Shown here: positions 37,269-45,965 of the stretch, one piece after another | How the letters are laid out: every line of letters begins with the position of its first letter | Position numbering within the stretch: position 1 is the stretch's first letter | Source: Arthrobacter terricola | GTDB lineage: Bacteria; Actinomycetota; Actinomycetes; Actinomycetales; Micrococcaceae | Length of the DNA stretch: 64,000 nt | Direction: 5' to 3' | NCBI RefSeq assembly: GCF_004354015.1 | Contig: NZ_SMRU01000028.1 | Coordinates: forward strand, 1 to 64,000 | The notes under the pieces: generated by a model | The model's input: only the letters and a program-made list of their open reading frames with translations | What the model was told of the DNA's origin: nothing | Databases searched by the model: none | Program-made: the position numbers and the translations under genes

Positions 37269-38966
37269 TCAGACGATCATTCCCAGCAGCCGCTGGGCGA
37301 TGGCGGGGTCGATGTGCTTCATTGCCTTGGCGAAGTGCTTCGCGCTGCGGACCATGGAATTCCAGTCCATGGCCGAGCACGGCGCGTAGTAGAGGTTTTT
37401 CGGGTGGTCTTCGCGGGTGCCGGGCACGCGCCACTCGAAGTCGGTGATCACCAGGCTCAGCCGGCGTCGGCGCACCGCGGAGGCGTTGATGTAGTTCCAG
37501 ATCTGCAGGTAGTCGGTGCCGCCGTCCACCTTCGGGACCTTGCGGAATTCCTGCCAGATCTGCGTGATCGACTTGTTCTCCACGCGCAGCAGTGTTTCCT
37601 GGGAGAGCACATGGCTGAACGAGTTGAAGTACAGGTTCACGTTGAGCTTTTTGGCGATCTTGATGAGCATCAGGACCGCTTCCTGGTAGTTCGCCTCGGT
37701 GATCGAACCCGAGGTGTCGACGTACACATGAAGATCGGGCATGTAGCTCACCGAGGTGATCCGGCCGGCCTTGTTGAAGTCGTCCGGATCCCGCCGGTTC
37801 GCCTTCAGGAAGGTGGTCCTGGACTTCCGGAAGATGTTCTGGGACCGGTTGACCTTGCCCATCCGCTTCAGCACCCGGGTGAGCGCCGAGAACAAGTCGA
37901 CCTTGGTCGGCGGCTGCTTGCGGAACACGACCTGCGCGGACCTGGACGTCGGCCGGCCGGCATTCCGTGCCTGTGCTACCGCCTGCGCCTGGGCGCGGGC
38001 CGTCGCCCGGTGCATGGCCGTGAGCTTCGACAGGTTGCGGTGGGAGAGAACTTTGACCGGTGATGCCAGGGACTGGTTGATGATCCCCCACTCGGCGGTG
38101 ACCTTGTTCGGGCGTGCCCGGGCGTGGGCCTCGGCGTTGACGAAGACCAGCGATTTCGGGCAGAACAGCTCGCCCACGGTGAACGGCAGCACGCCGGCGA
38201 TGATCTGCGTTCCGGCCGCCTGCGACCGGGCACGCTGCTGCTGGAGGAACTGCATGAGCATGTGGACGATCAGGCGGGCGAACGAGAGCTCCTCGTTGTT
38301 GTCGCTGTCGTCCTGGCGGAGCAGCAGGGACTCCGTCAGGCCCTGCAGGGAAAGGCCCGCGAAGTCGCCGAGGAGCTTGGTGGTGGCTGCAGGCAGTGCC
38401 GGACCGATCATTTGTGCCTGCTGGGCCAGCCAGGTCTTGAAGTCATCGAACACGGTCCCGGTCTCGAACCAGAATCCCAGGGTGTCCGGGTGGTAAGCGA
38501 AGGCGAGCGACGCGAAGAACTGCCCGGCGTCGGACGTGCCGGACAGCAGGGCCTTGGCCGCCGGGATCACATCCTCGCGGGCCGTGTACACCACCTTGCC
38601 CGGGACGGGCGCGGGCAGCTTGTGCCTGCGCCCCGCCTGGGCGGCGAACAGCTCTCCCACAGGAAGCGGGGTGGTCTGGTCGAAATTGACCAGGGTCTGC
38701 CCGAGCAGTTCCTTCATCGATTGCTCGGCCGCAGCGTCGATGGTGTCGCCGGCACAGGCCAGGAGCAGGTCGGTGATGTCCGCCGGCCCGAGCGCCCGGC
38801 CGGTCGCATCGGCGATGGCGGCGGGAGATGCAGGGTTCAGGGGCGTCAGCAGGGGCTCGACGATGGTGCGTCCGATGGCTGCCATCGGGTCGTAGTCACC
38901 CGTGCAGGTGATCGTGTGGACGGCGTCGAGCACGACCGGCTTCTGGTTGGTGACGGTGAACGTCAT
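37269..38966 (-). CDS. VWA-domain protein with intact MIDAS
   Basis: A 565-residue protein. The first 400 residues are helical and of unknown fold. The C-terminal von Willebrand A domain has a complete metal site: DTSGS (417-421), T484 in DGGTDYLQIW, and D509 in VITDFEW. VWA proteins paired with MoxR ATPases act as adaptors that present substrates for remodelling; the neighbouring gene encodes such an ATPase. AGGAGG precedes ATG 38966. It is 36 bases after the MoxR gene, so translation is probably coupled. Confidence 0.88.
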   Translation of the reverse strand: MTFTVTNQKPVVLDAVHTITCTGDYDPMAAIGRTIVEPLLTPLNPASPAAIADATGRALGPADITDLLLACAGDTIDAAAEQSMKELLGQTLVNFDQTTPLPVGELFAAQAGRRHKLPAPVPGKVVYTAREDVIPAAKALLSGTSDAGQFFASLAFAYHPDTLGFWFETGTVFDDFKTWLAQQAQMIGPALPAATTKLLGDFAGLSLQGLTESLLLRQDDSDNNEELSFARLIVHMLMQFLQQQRARSQAAGTQIIAGVLPFTVGELFCPKSLVFVNAEAHARARPNKVTAEWGIINQSLASPVKVLSHRNLSKLTAMHRATARAQAQAVAQARNAGRPTSRSAQVVFRKQPPTKVDLFSALTRVLKRMGKVNRSQNIFRKSRTTFLKANRRDPDDFNKAGRITSVSYMPDLHVYVDTSGSITEANYQEAVLMLIKIAKKLNVNLYFNSFSHVLSQETLLRVENKSITQIWQEFRKVPKVDGGTDYLQIWNYINASAVRRRRLSLVITDFEWRVPGTREDHPKNLYYAPCSAMDWNSMVRSAKHFAKAMKHIDPAIAQRLLGMIV

Positions 38967-39002
38967 GGGAATGCACCCTCCTTGACGGGTATCGGGCAGG
39001 GC

Positions 39003-40235
39003 TCAGAGGAACGCCGAGAGCATGGGCTTGACGGCTTCGGCAACCGGTGCGCCGCTGCCCAGGAAGGCTTCGACGTTCTGCGTGTCGGCCTGCTGGGCGG
39101 AGACCAGTTCGAAGAGCGTGCGGGTGTGGGCGGCCTCGATCTGGTGCGTGGCCTGCGCCAGCTGGTGGATCAGGCGCTCGTTGTCCTCGTGCTCTTTGAG
39201 CGCGTACAGCAGCGAGCCGGACTTGTCGGAGTCGGTGAGCACCGCGATGATCGTTTCGAGGTCGGTGATCGATTGCGCGGCCTTCAGATCGGCGTAGCAG
39301 TTCGGCTTCGGCACCACGATCTGGTGGGAGGCCTGCTGGCCTGCACCCGAGGCGAGGTCCTCGGCGATGGCCGCAACGACCTGCACGGCGAATGCCGTGT
39401 TGCCCACGTGCGACTCGACGACCTCGTTCAGCACGGTGGTCTCCCGGTCCCCCACCACCGTGGGCATGGCCAGGTAGCGCCCGAGTTGGGCGCGGTCTGC
39501 CTTGTTCAGCCACCTGGACAGGTTGTCGATGGTCCGCGGCGTGGTGAGCTGGTTCATCTCCTCGCCGGAGTCGAAGAGCTCGGCGAACGAGGACGTCGTG
39601 TTCTCGTCTTCGTCGTCGGCGCCGTCGGCGGCAACGATGCCGGACATCGGTTTCTGGAAGATCATCGCCGGGAACTGCGTCAGGACCTTGCGCACCCACG
39701 GGTTCAGCTCGTCGCCGAGGATCTGCAGGAGCGTGGCCGCTTCGGGTTCGACGCGGTAGATGGAGAAGCGCGACAGGCTCGCCTCGTCCAGCGTGGTGAC
39801 GTTGCCCTTGTCGTTGCCGGCCACGATGATGCGCACGTTCTTGGGCAGCTCGACGTGGCCCATCTTGCGCAGCGTGACCAGGGTCAGGGCGCCGGAGGTG
39901 ACATCGGAGGTGGTGCGGTTGACTTCGTCGAGGAAGAGGATCGGCCACTCACGCGGGTTCGCCTCGGCATAGTCGATGGCGTCCTGGATGACGTGGTGGG
40001 GGTAGAAGACCTGCTTGAAGGATCCGTTTTCGGTCGGCACGAGGCGTGCGCCGGTCAGGTCGGCCTTGTCGGCCAGCTGGTTGCAGGGCAGCACGAAGGC
40101 CTTGGTGTTCATCGAGTAAGCCAGCGCTTCGACGAAGCTGGACTTGCCGATGCCGGGCTCTCCCATGAGGGCCGGAACGATGTTCATTTCGAGGTCCTGC
40201 TTGACGATCTCGGAGAGGATGTCGTTGAAGCGCAT
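39003..40235 (-). CDS. MoxR-type AAA+ ATPase
   Basis: A 410-residue AAA+ protein: Walker A GEPGIGKS (25-32), Walker B ILFLDEVNR (99-107), sensor region IIVAGND, and DEASLSRFSIYRVEP with the arginine finger. A lid and a 150-residue helical C-terminus follow. MoxR proteins work with VWA partners as chaperones for metal loading or complex assembly; the VWA gene is next to it. ATG 40235 is taken because the conserved RFNDILSEIVKQ region begins there. Confidence 0.88.
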   Translation of the reverse strand: MRFNDILSEIVKQDLEMNIVPALMGEPGIGKSSFVEALAYSMNTKAFVLPCNQLADKADLTGARLVPTENGSFKQVFYPHHVIQDAIDYAEANPREWPILFLDEVNRTTSDVTSGALTLVTLRKMGHVELPKNVRIIVAGNDKGNVTTLDEASLSRFSIYRVEPEAATLLQILGDELNPWVRKVLTQFPAMIFQKPMSGIVAADGADDEDENTTSSFAELFDSGEEMNQLTTPRTIDNLSRWLNKADRAQLGRYLAMPTVVGDRETTVLNEVVESHVGNTAFAVQVVAAIAEDLASGAGQQASHQIVVPKPNCYADLKAAQSITDLETIIAVLTDSDKSGSLLYALKEHEDNERLIHQLAQATHQIEAAHTRTLFELVSAQQADTQNVEAFLGSGAPVAEAVKPMLSAFL

Positions 40236-40288
40236 GGCGGAATGCTCTTTCTGTGATGGCGGGAAGAGAAAGGCTGGAGCGGAAAGGG

Positions 40289-41299
40289 TCAAGTGCCGTC
40301 CGTGGTGGAACGGCCACCTGCCGGGGACTGGCCGGCGATCATCGCAGCGGCACGGTCCAGGAGGAAGGGACGGCCGTTGCGGCGTTCGTGGTGCTTGTGG
40401 CGTTCCGGAAGGATCCGGACGGCGGCCTGATAGAGCAGCCAGGCCTGGTCGCTGCGGGAATAGGGGCAGCCGAACCCGGCCGGCCCGGCGAGGTGGGTGT
40501 GCATCTCGTGGTAGAGCGTGCCGAGCACGGAAAACTCCCAGCGGGAGGTGTCGCCGTGAAAGTCATCGGGGGTCTTCAAGCGCTTCCGGGTCCCATCGAT
40601 CATCTGCCTGACGATCCGCCCGGAGCCCGGGATGTCGGGCACGTGGACCGTCGTGGCGACTGCGCCGGATCCGGTGTTCCTGGACCGGGCAGCTTCGGCG
40701 AGGGCGGCGTAGACGGCTTCCACTGACGAGAATCCGGGTGTGACGTCGGCCGACCGTCCCCGGTTGACGGCGTCTTCGTCCAGGGGCCGGCGGGTGAAGG
40801 TGATCCAGTGGTCGATTAGGATCTCGTACCAGCCGTGCTCTTCGCGGAGCACCTTGTGCCCGGCCGCCCCGGGGAAGTCGGCGAAATTCCCAGGAAGCGC
40901 CGTCAGCAGGTGGTACCCGAGTCCGGACATCGACTGCTCCGAGTAGATGATTGACGGCAGCGCCAGGAGCTGCCCTGAGATGTCGGGCGGACAGCTCTTC
41001 TCAATGTCGATGACGATGAGGCCGTCGAGCGGGGCCCGGAGGTAGAACGCGCAGTTGGCGGCCGTGGGGAGCCTGCTGGTCAGTTCATCCAGGGTGAGCA
41101 GGCACCGGTCGTCGAGGGCCCAGGCGCCGCGGAGCCTGCGGTGGTCGAGGAGCTCGCGGATGTCGACCGGTGCTTTGCGCTGGTCTTCGTTGTCGCCGAG
41201 CTGGCCGGAGATCGTCCACCGGGACGCGGGCGCGAGTGCCTGGACCGCCGGGTTTGCATAGAAACCGGGGAACCAGGCACGGGGATCAACACTCGTCAT
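40289..41299 (-). CDS. PrimPol/archaeo-eukaryotic-type primase
   Basis: A 336-residue protein resembling the prim-pol module of phage and plasmid replication proteins (NrS-1-polymerase-like). The metal-binding motif is IVIDIE (D98, E100); YSEQSMSGLGYHLL (119-132) holds the conserved Ser/Gly/His loop; YEILIDHWITFTRR (158-171) gives the third acidic/aromatic motif. RWTISGQLGDNEDQRKAPVD matches the usual N-terminal K-P(V) region. It should make primers or extend them; no helicase is fused. Its mRNA leader holds a strong hairpin (41347-41377). Family placement is by motif, moderately sure. Confidence 0.75.
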   Translation of the reverse strand: MTSVDPRAWFPGFYANPAVQALAPASRWTISGQLGDNEDQRKAPVDIRELLDHRRLRGAWALDDRCLLTLDELTSRLPTAANCAFYLRAPLDGLIVIDIEKSCPPDISGQLLALPSIIYSEQSMSGLGYHLLTALPGNFADFPGAAGHKVLREEHGWYEILIDHWITFTRRPLDEDAVNRGRSADVTPGFSSVEAVYAALAEAARSRNTGSGAVATTVHVPDIPGSGRIVRQMIDGTRKRLKTPDDFHGDTSRWEFSVLGTLYHEMHTHLAGPAGFGCPYSRSDQAWLLYQAAVRILPERHKHHERRNGRPFLLDRAAAMIAGQSPAGGRSTTDGT

Positions 41300-41346
41300 G
41301 GATACGAAGCCTTTCGCGATCAGAGACGGACGGCCGGGACGGATCC

Positions 41347-41377
41347 GGCCCCTGCACGGGAGGTGCATGCAGGGGCC
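41347..41377. other. Intercistronic hairpin before the PrimPol gene
   Basis: GGCCCCTGCA (41347-41356) pairs perfectly with TGCAGGGGCC (41368-41377). It lies between the stop of the 300-residue gene and the PrimPol start. There is no T-run on either side; partial termination or mRNA processing is likely. Confidence 0.5.
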
Positions 41378-41396
41378 AGGTCGGACGAGCCCGGCC

Positions 41397-42299
41397 TCAG
41401 CTCTGGAAGGTGATGCCGGCCGGCTGTTTGTCGGCGGAAGCGTCACTCCACGGGTTCTCCGGCGCAGTGGCAGCCCCGATGGCGGAGCCGGCGTCCTTGA
41501 GGGCGTCGTTCTCGGCCTCGAGCCGGGCGAGCTTCTGCTCCAGGGTCTCCGCCTGCGGCTGGGCCGGAGGAGCAGCCGCAGCGTCGGCAACCGGCGGGGC
41601 CGGGGGCACCATCGCGGCAGGAGCGGGAAGCGCGAAGCCGTTCTCGTCGATGACGGTGCCGGTGCCTGCGTCGACGACCTGGCCGGCTGCCTCGACCGGG
41701 GCTGCCTCCCCGGCCTGAATGTTCTGCCCGGCCTGCACCGCCTGGGGCGGGGCGACGAAGACGATGCCGCGTGCGGCGAGCTCATCGGCGTTGGCGTTGC
41801 CCGCGTAGTACTTGACCGGCTCGTTCACGATGATCTGCTCGAGCGCCAGGCCGCGCTTGTTATACTTCTTCGGCTTGTAGGTCCGCAGCACCAGGGTGAC
41901 GTCCAGGCCTTGGGCAAGTTCCTGTCCGGAGGTGTCCTGGACGACCTTGCCGTTGCCGTCCGGGATCGCGATGACCGGCAGATTCCGTCCTTTGGAGTCG
42001 ATCGAGTAGTTCGCGCCGGTCTCCGGACGCTTGCGGGAGGGATAGCGCCGCTCGGCGACGAAACGCTCTTCGAGCGTGGGGTTCGCCGGATCCTTCAGCA
42101 GCACATCGGCATGGGTGAGAGTCGCCGTGGTGTGCGGCACGCCGACGGGGTTCATGTTGTTCTGCGCCCGGCGGGCATCGGAAGCCTGCAACTCGGCGCC
42201 TTCGATGAGACGGGTCAGGCGGGCGAAGCCGAGCTTGCCCCGGACGAGGACGATGGAGCCCTCGGTCAGCTGTTCGGCGGTGACGGTGGTGGTGGCCAT
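41397..42299 (-). CDS. Unknown replication-region protein (possible ssDNA-binding protein)
   Basis: A 300-residue protein with a beta-rich N-terminal domain (EGSIVLVRGKLGFARLTRLI, then PVIAIPDGNGKVVQDTSGQE, LDVTLVLRTYKPKKYNKRGL, ALEQIIVNEPVKYYAGN), a long Ala/Pro linker (about 190-255), a short coiled coil (LEQKLARLEAENDALKDAGS) and a hydrophobic C-terminal tip. A globular beta domain followed by a flexible tail and conserved tip recalls SSB organisation, and it sits beside the primase gene. That is inference; no OB-fold motif is certain. Confidence 0.6.
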   Translation of the reverse strand: MATTTVTAEQLTEGSIVLVRGKLGFARLTRLIEGAELQASDARRAQNNMNPVGVPHTTATLTHADVLLKDPANPTLEERFVAERRYPSRKRPETGANYSIDSKGRNLPVIAIPDGNGKVVQDTSGQELAQGLDVTLVLRTYKPKKYNKRGLALEQIIVNEPVKYYAGNANADELAARGIVFVAPPQAVQAGQNIQAGEAAPVEAAGQVVDAGTGTVIDENGFALPAPAAMVPPAPPVADAAAAPPAQPQAETLEQKLARLEAENDALKDAGSAIGAATAPENPWSDASADKQPAGITFQS

Positions 42300-42363
42300 G
42301 ATGGTCGGTTCCTTCTGTCTGGGGACGGTCTATGGGGGTGTGAGCGGTCAAAAGTGATCTGAT

Positions 42364-42648
42364 CTACGCCTGGGACTTCGATGTCGACGCACCTCGGACG
42401 TTCTCCCTGGAGGTGTCCCGCACGGCCATCCCGACGGCCAGAGCGGCTGCTTCTGCGTGCGTCTTCGGTGTAGCGGTCTGCAGGTCTTCACCGGAGGCGA
42501 TCGTTGTGCCGCCTTGCGTGACCCGGTAACCCCACCGGCCCTGGTAACGGCGGCCGATCGTGCCGCCGCCGACTTTGTAGATGTGCACGAGGCGGCAGTT
42601 GATCAGGTAGGAGAATTCGGTGAGCCCGGTGTCAAAGGTGCTGGCCAT
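42364..42648 (-). CDS. Small protein, unknown
   Basis: A 94-residue protein (EFSYLINCRLVHIYKVGGGT, then RRYQGRWGYRVTQGGTTIAS, a helical LAVGMAVRDTSRE end), 64 bases upstream of the 300-residue gene on the same strand. Beta-hairpin-rich with a basic surface; no family was recognised. Confidence 0.55.
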   Translation of the reverse strand: MASTFDTGLTEFSYLINCRLVHIYKVGGGTIGRRYQGRWGYRVTQGGTTIASGEDLQTATPKTHAEAAALAVGMAVRDTSRENVRGASTSKSQA

Positions 42649-42989
42649 GAGAGCCTCTCTGGTGTGGTTTGATAACCTGTCGTGACCTTGTCGGGATGCC
42701 AGGGCGTCCCTCTTTTCGTCACATTTCCTTACCCGGGACCGACGTCAGTCGGTCCGCACTCCCCTGCACAAGAAACTCATGCGGCCAGTATCTGTTGGCT
42801 TCGCCACCCTGTTCAGCCGAGGTTTTCAAACTTGTCAGATTTCCCGGACCGTTTGTCATATCAGGATGCTGGCTGCGAACTCGCCACCCCGACCACAGGT
42901 GGTAGAGACATCATGCTGAAGGCGGAAACCGCACTTGACTTGTTTCAGGAGCAGCTCGAAGGCAGGGGCAAAGAGGAGGTTGGCGCTCC
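42649..42989. other. Gene-free spacer
   Basis: A 341-base region. A plus-strand frame from 42912 (LKAETALDLFQEQLEGRGKE) looks protein-like for 35 codons, then runs antisense into the next gene, so it is probably not real. Otherwise nothing was recognised. Confidence 0.3.
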
Positions 42990-43499
42990 TCAGGCTGCGC
43001 CGGCGCTGCCGGAGTCTCCTGGGTCGAAAAGGAATCCGTTCGCGTCGCCGCGGCGCATCATGTCAGCCAGATGGGCCAGAACAACAGCACGCTGGGTTGC
43101 TCTGTGATCGGCGAGAGCGTCGTAGGCGCGCAACGCCTGCATGTTGATGACCCAGCCATACTCACGCTCAACGGCAGCGTCCAGTTCGGAGCCAGATGCA
43201 ACAGACATTCCAGTGAAGTCGTGGTCAAACTCGGGCGCAACATCGAGGTGATGCCCGGCTTCATCCGTGTAGAGGGTGTCGGATGAAAGCTGGCAGCCCC
43301 TCTCATCGAAAGCAGTGAGGTAGACGCGATCGGCCCGCGAGGTGTTGTCGACATGTACGGCGGCAATAGCCGCGTTTGCGACAAAGTCCGTGAGTGCAAG
43401 GCGTTCCACCACACGAGCCCGGGCTTCGTAGCACCACATAATGGCGCGAGCTTTGTCGAACCCGTGGAATTCATCCGAGCTGGGGTTGTGAGTGGTCAT
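42990..43499 (-). CDS. Soluble protein, unknown
   Basis: A 169-residue protein starting at ATG 43499, with AAAGGAG eight bases upstream. It begins with NPSSDEFHGFDKARAIMWCY and has VYLTAFDERGCQLSSDTLYT and EREYGWVINMQALRAYDALA. Composition is that of a folded protein but no family was recognised. It is bordered upstream by gene remnants left of the aminotransferase cassette. Confidence 0.6.
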   Translation of the reverse strand: MTTHNPSSDEFHGFDKARAIMWCYEARARVVERLALTDFVANAAIAAVHVDNTSRADRVYLTAFDERGCQLSSDTLYTDEAGHHLDVAPEFDHDFTGMSVASGSELDAAVEREYGWVINMQALRAYDALADHRATQRAVVLAHLADMMRRGDANGFLFDPGDSGSAGAA

Positions 43500-43564
43500 C
43501 ACTGCACTCCTTTGCGTGAGCGATCGGCACGGGTGACGCGAAGGATTCGACCCGGTCGTAGTGC

Positions 43565-43759
43565 TCATGGAGCACGTCGGTGATCGTCTGGTTCTCCTTG
43601 GCTTAATTCATCTCCAATTTGAACGACGTATTTTGGTCCAGGATCGAGACTGGCGATTATTTCGTCTACGGGACGGCGCCGGGGGTCGAGCAGAGTGGCG
43701 AGCTGAAGCGCGGTTCTCTGTACCCAATGGCGATCTGGGTCTCGGGAGGGCTCCTGGGG
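43565..43759 (-). pseudogene. C-terminal remnant of a protein-coding gene
   Basis: About 63 codons without any start codon read like real protein: RDPDRHWVQRTALQLATLLD, PVDEIIASLDPGPKYVVQIG. A stop (TAA at 43760-43762) closes the frame upstream. An adjacent frame carries a further short protein-like piece (ITDVLHEHYDRVESFASPVP). The gene seems to have been cut when the plus-strand aminotransferase/FGE cassette arrived. It cannot be assigned to a family. Confidence 0.45.
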
Positions 43760-43823
43760 TTAATCACGAAGCATCCTTCAAAGTGTGTGTAGTTCCTTAC
43801 CCACAAGCCTGATTGACGCGGAG

Positions 43824-43837
43824 TCATATTGATATGA
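43824..43837 (+). promoter_or_regulatory. Palindromic operator upstream of the cassette
   Basis: TCATAT-TG-ATATGA, six-base perfect arms, in an AT-rich island 43 bases before the aminotransferase start. It is a good candidate binding site for the HTH domain encoded by the second gene of the cassette. Confidence 0.45.
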
Positions 43838-43879
43838 CAAGTGCTGTAACTTTGGAGAACTAAACCGAATTATGAAATT

Positions 43880-44710
43880 GTGGGTCGCATGGTGACGTTG
43901 AATGGATCCCCTCTCGACTCGACCCCGGACGGTGAGCACGCCACGGAGGCGCTGTTGCGTCTGGCGCTAACGAACTACGGCCACTTCACCACTATGCGAG
44001 TCGAGCCTGATAAGACCGTCAGGGGGCTTGCCCTCCACCTCGAGAGGCTCCAGCGGGACTGCCGCGCGGTGTTCGAGGTAGATCTCGATACCGATCGTGT
44101 GCGTGGTTTCATTCGCAGCTATCTCACAAGCGTCAACGGGCCAGTCTCTCTCCGCATTACCGTGTTCGATGCATCGATCGGGTTGGGCAACATCGCCGCC
44201 GACGCTCACCCGGACATCCTGGTGACCTCCTCGCCTTCCGGGCCGATGGCTGCGACCCCATTGACGACTGTCACAGTCCCATTCACCAGGGACGCAGCGG
44301 CCATCAAGCATGTCGGCCTGTGGAGCCAGATGCGATTGCGCCGTGGTGCCCAGCGTCAGGGCGCTGGCGACGTGATCTTCGTCGAACCCGACGGTACGGT
44401 TTCTGAGGGCGCGACTTGGAACCTCGGTTTCATCACCGCAGGCGGCGACGTCGTGTGGCCTTCGGGTCCTGTTCTGCCTGGCGTGACCATGCAACTTATT
44501 CAGCAGGCACAGGAAACCTCCGGCGTTGCCCAAAAGACGTCTCCGGTCCATCTCGACGACTTGGGCACCATGAGTGCCGCGTTCGCCACCAACGTTTCCG
44601 TCGGCGTACGCGGCATCGCCAGCATAAACGACGTTTCCTTCGACGTGGAGCATCCTGCTCTCGACTTGATGCGCAAGGCGTACGGCGAGGTGCCCAGCGA
44701 GTTGGTCTGA
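43880..44710 (+). CDS. Class IV (branched-chain/ADC-lyase-type) aminotransferase
   Basis: A 276-residue PLP enzyme of fold type IV: TMRVEPDKTVRGLALHLERL, the PLP lysine in AAIKHVGLWSQM, and the family hallmark EPDGTVSEGATWNLGFI followed by VLPGVTMQ. Members include branched-chain and D-amino-acid aminotransferases and 4-amino-4-deoxychorismate lyase; the substrate is not determined. GTG 43880 is the listed start; ATG 43889 is equally possible. It is followed by the HTH-FGE gene (21-base gap) and opposes all neighbours, so the two form a cassette. Confidence 0.87.
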   Translation: MGRMVTLNGSPLDSTPDGEHATEALLRLALTNYGHFTTMRVEPDKTVRGLALHLERLQRDCRAVFEVDLDTDRVRGFIRSYLTSVNGPVSLRITVFDASIGLGNIAADAHPDILVTSSPSGPMAATPLTTVTVPFTRDAAAIKHVGLWSQMRLRRGAQRQGAGDVIFVEPDGTVSEGATWNLGFITAGGDVVWPSGPVLPGVTMQLIQQAQETSGVAQKTSPVHLDDLGTMSAAFATNVSVGVRGIASINDVSFDVEHPALDLMRKAYGEVPSELV

Positions 44711-44731
44711 GGTATCGGAGAGGCGTAGGCC

Positions 44732-45673
44732 ATGTCAGTGGTGAAGCGATGGTCAGGGCGCGAGAGCAAAGCACTGCGGGTGGCTTTGCGGATGACGACC
44801 GCTGAGTTGGCGGAACGACTCCTGATCTCCGACCGTGCCGTAGCAAAATGGGAGAAACAAGGCGAAGATGCCGACATACGACCCGTCAACCAGGCCGGTC
44901 TGGACTCCCTGCTCAGGGCGGCTGACATGGACGTACAGGTGCGGTTCGTAGCTCTCCTCTCAGACGATGAGGACGCGCGTATGGCGCAGGCCGTCGACCC
45001 TGCAGCGACTCACGGCTTGGTGGGCGACTACATCAAGCACTCGGGCGATGGCCGCCTGATGGTGCGAGTGCCGAAAGGGATTTACCTGTCTGGCTCGTCC
45101 AACGAGGCTGAGTGGGTGGACGAGTTCTACATCGACGTCTTCCCCGTCACCAACGCGGACTATGCCCGGTTCGTCGCGGCCACCGACCACCCATCACCGG
45201 GCCATTGGGCAAACGGCCGCTGCGAGCGTAACCGCTACGACAATCCGGTCGTCCATGTGTCCTGGATTGATGCCGTCGCCTACGCAGAGTGGGCCGGAAA
45301 GAGGCTCCCGTCGGCTGCGGAGTGGGAAAAAGCGGCCCGCGGGACCAAGGGGGCGACTTTCCCCTGGGGCGATCAGGCGACGGTAGCCAAGTGCAACGTG
45401 CGAGAGAGCCGTATAGGAGAGACAACGGATGTGTCTCGGTTCCACTCCGGGGTGTCGCCATACGGCGTCTACGACATGGTAGGCAACGTGTGGGAATGGC
45501 TCGGCGAGCAGACGGGGATGGGGCGATACGGGTTGAAGGGTTCGGCATTCACTAGCACATTCGCGCGAGGTTACCCGGCCGAGACCAACGACGCCAATGT
45601 CTTCATGCAGGACGATGACACCGGGTTCCGTTGTGCAAGTTCGCCCGACCAGATGCGGCCGGAGGAACGATAG
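44732..45673 (+). CDS. HTH-fused formylglycine-generating-enzyme-like (SUMF1/EgtB) protein
   Basis: A 313-residue protein. An XRE-type HTH (about 10-50, LRMTTAELAERLLISDRAVA) is fused to an FGE-sulfatase/SUMF1 domain (about 105-305): FYIDVFPVTNADYARFV, NPVVHVSWIDAVAYAEWAGK, RLPSAAEWEKAARG, and GVYDMVGNVWEWL. FGE-fold proteins are copper/iron oxidases or non-catalytic binders. The linker (55-100) includes LLRAADMDVQVRFVALL. The fused HTH suggests a sensor-regulator, perhaps acting at the palindrome upstream of the cassette. Confidence 0.85.
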   Translation: MSVVKRWSGRESKALRVALRMTTAELAERLLISDRAVAKWEKQGEDADIRPVNQAGLDSLLRAADMDVQVRFVALLSDDEDARMAQAVDPAATHGLVGDYIKHSGDGRLMVRVPKGIYLSGSSNEAEWVDEFYIDVFPVTNADYARFVAATDHPSPGHWANGRCERNRYDNPVVHVSWIDAVAYAEWAGKRLPSAAEWEKAARGTKGATFPWGDQATVAKCNVRESRIGETTDVSRFHSGVSPYGVYDMVGNVWEWLGEQTGMGRYGLKGSAFTSTFARGYPAETNDANVFMQDDDTGFRCASSPDQMRPEER

Positions 45674-45689
45674 CTCAATGAGCCGAAAT

Positions 45690-45771
45690 TGCTATCCGGG
45701 ACGGCCTCACGGCCGGTCACGACGGTGAACTCCGTGTCGAACTCGTCTTCGGTCAATTGCCGCACGGTCAT
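45690..45771 (-). pseudogene. N-terminal remnant cut by the cassette
   Basis: An ATG overlaps the stop of the upstream 65-residue gene (ATGA), and the frame reads TVRQLTEDEFDTEFTVVTGR and AVPDSNF before losing protein-like character just right of the cassette's last stop codon. It looks like the first 27-30 codons of a gene cut off at the cassette edge. Similar two-gene pairs occur in actinomycetes, from memory. Confidence 0.5.
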
Positions 45772-45965
45772 GCTCCTCGGCTCTGGTCCCGGATCGCTTG
45801 GCGTTCACGCTCGCGGCGGGTGCCTTTGCGCGGCGCAGCGATGTGCGGTTGGGCGGAGTTGCTGCGCCCTAGTTCGCGCATCGCTCGGGCAAGGTCGGGA
45901 TTGGCAGCAGGCCGGAAACCCTCGACGGACAGGTGGCTGCGTTTTTGGTGTTTGGGCTTGCCCAT
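45768..45965 (-). CDS. Small basic protein, unknown
   Basis: A 65-residue highly basic protein (GKPKHQKRSHLSVEGFRPAA, ending RRERERQAIRDQ) whose stop overlaps the next start (ATGA). Composition suggests nucleic-acid binding. The partner gene downstream is truncated by the inserted cassette. Confidence 0.5.
   Translation of the reverse strand: MGKPKHQKRSHLSVEGFRPAANPDLARAMRELGRSNSAQPHIAAPRKGTRRERERQAIRDQSRGA

Noticed and set aside
38124..40256. A 710-codon plus-strand frame opposite the VWA and MoxR genes.
   Set aside because: Shadow frame spanning two real genes and their spacer.
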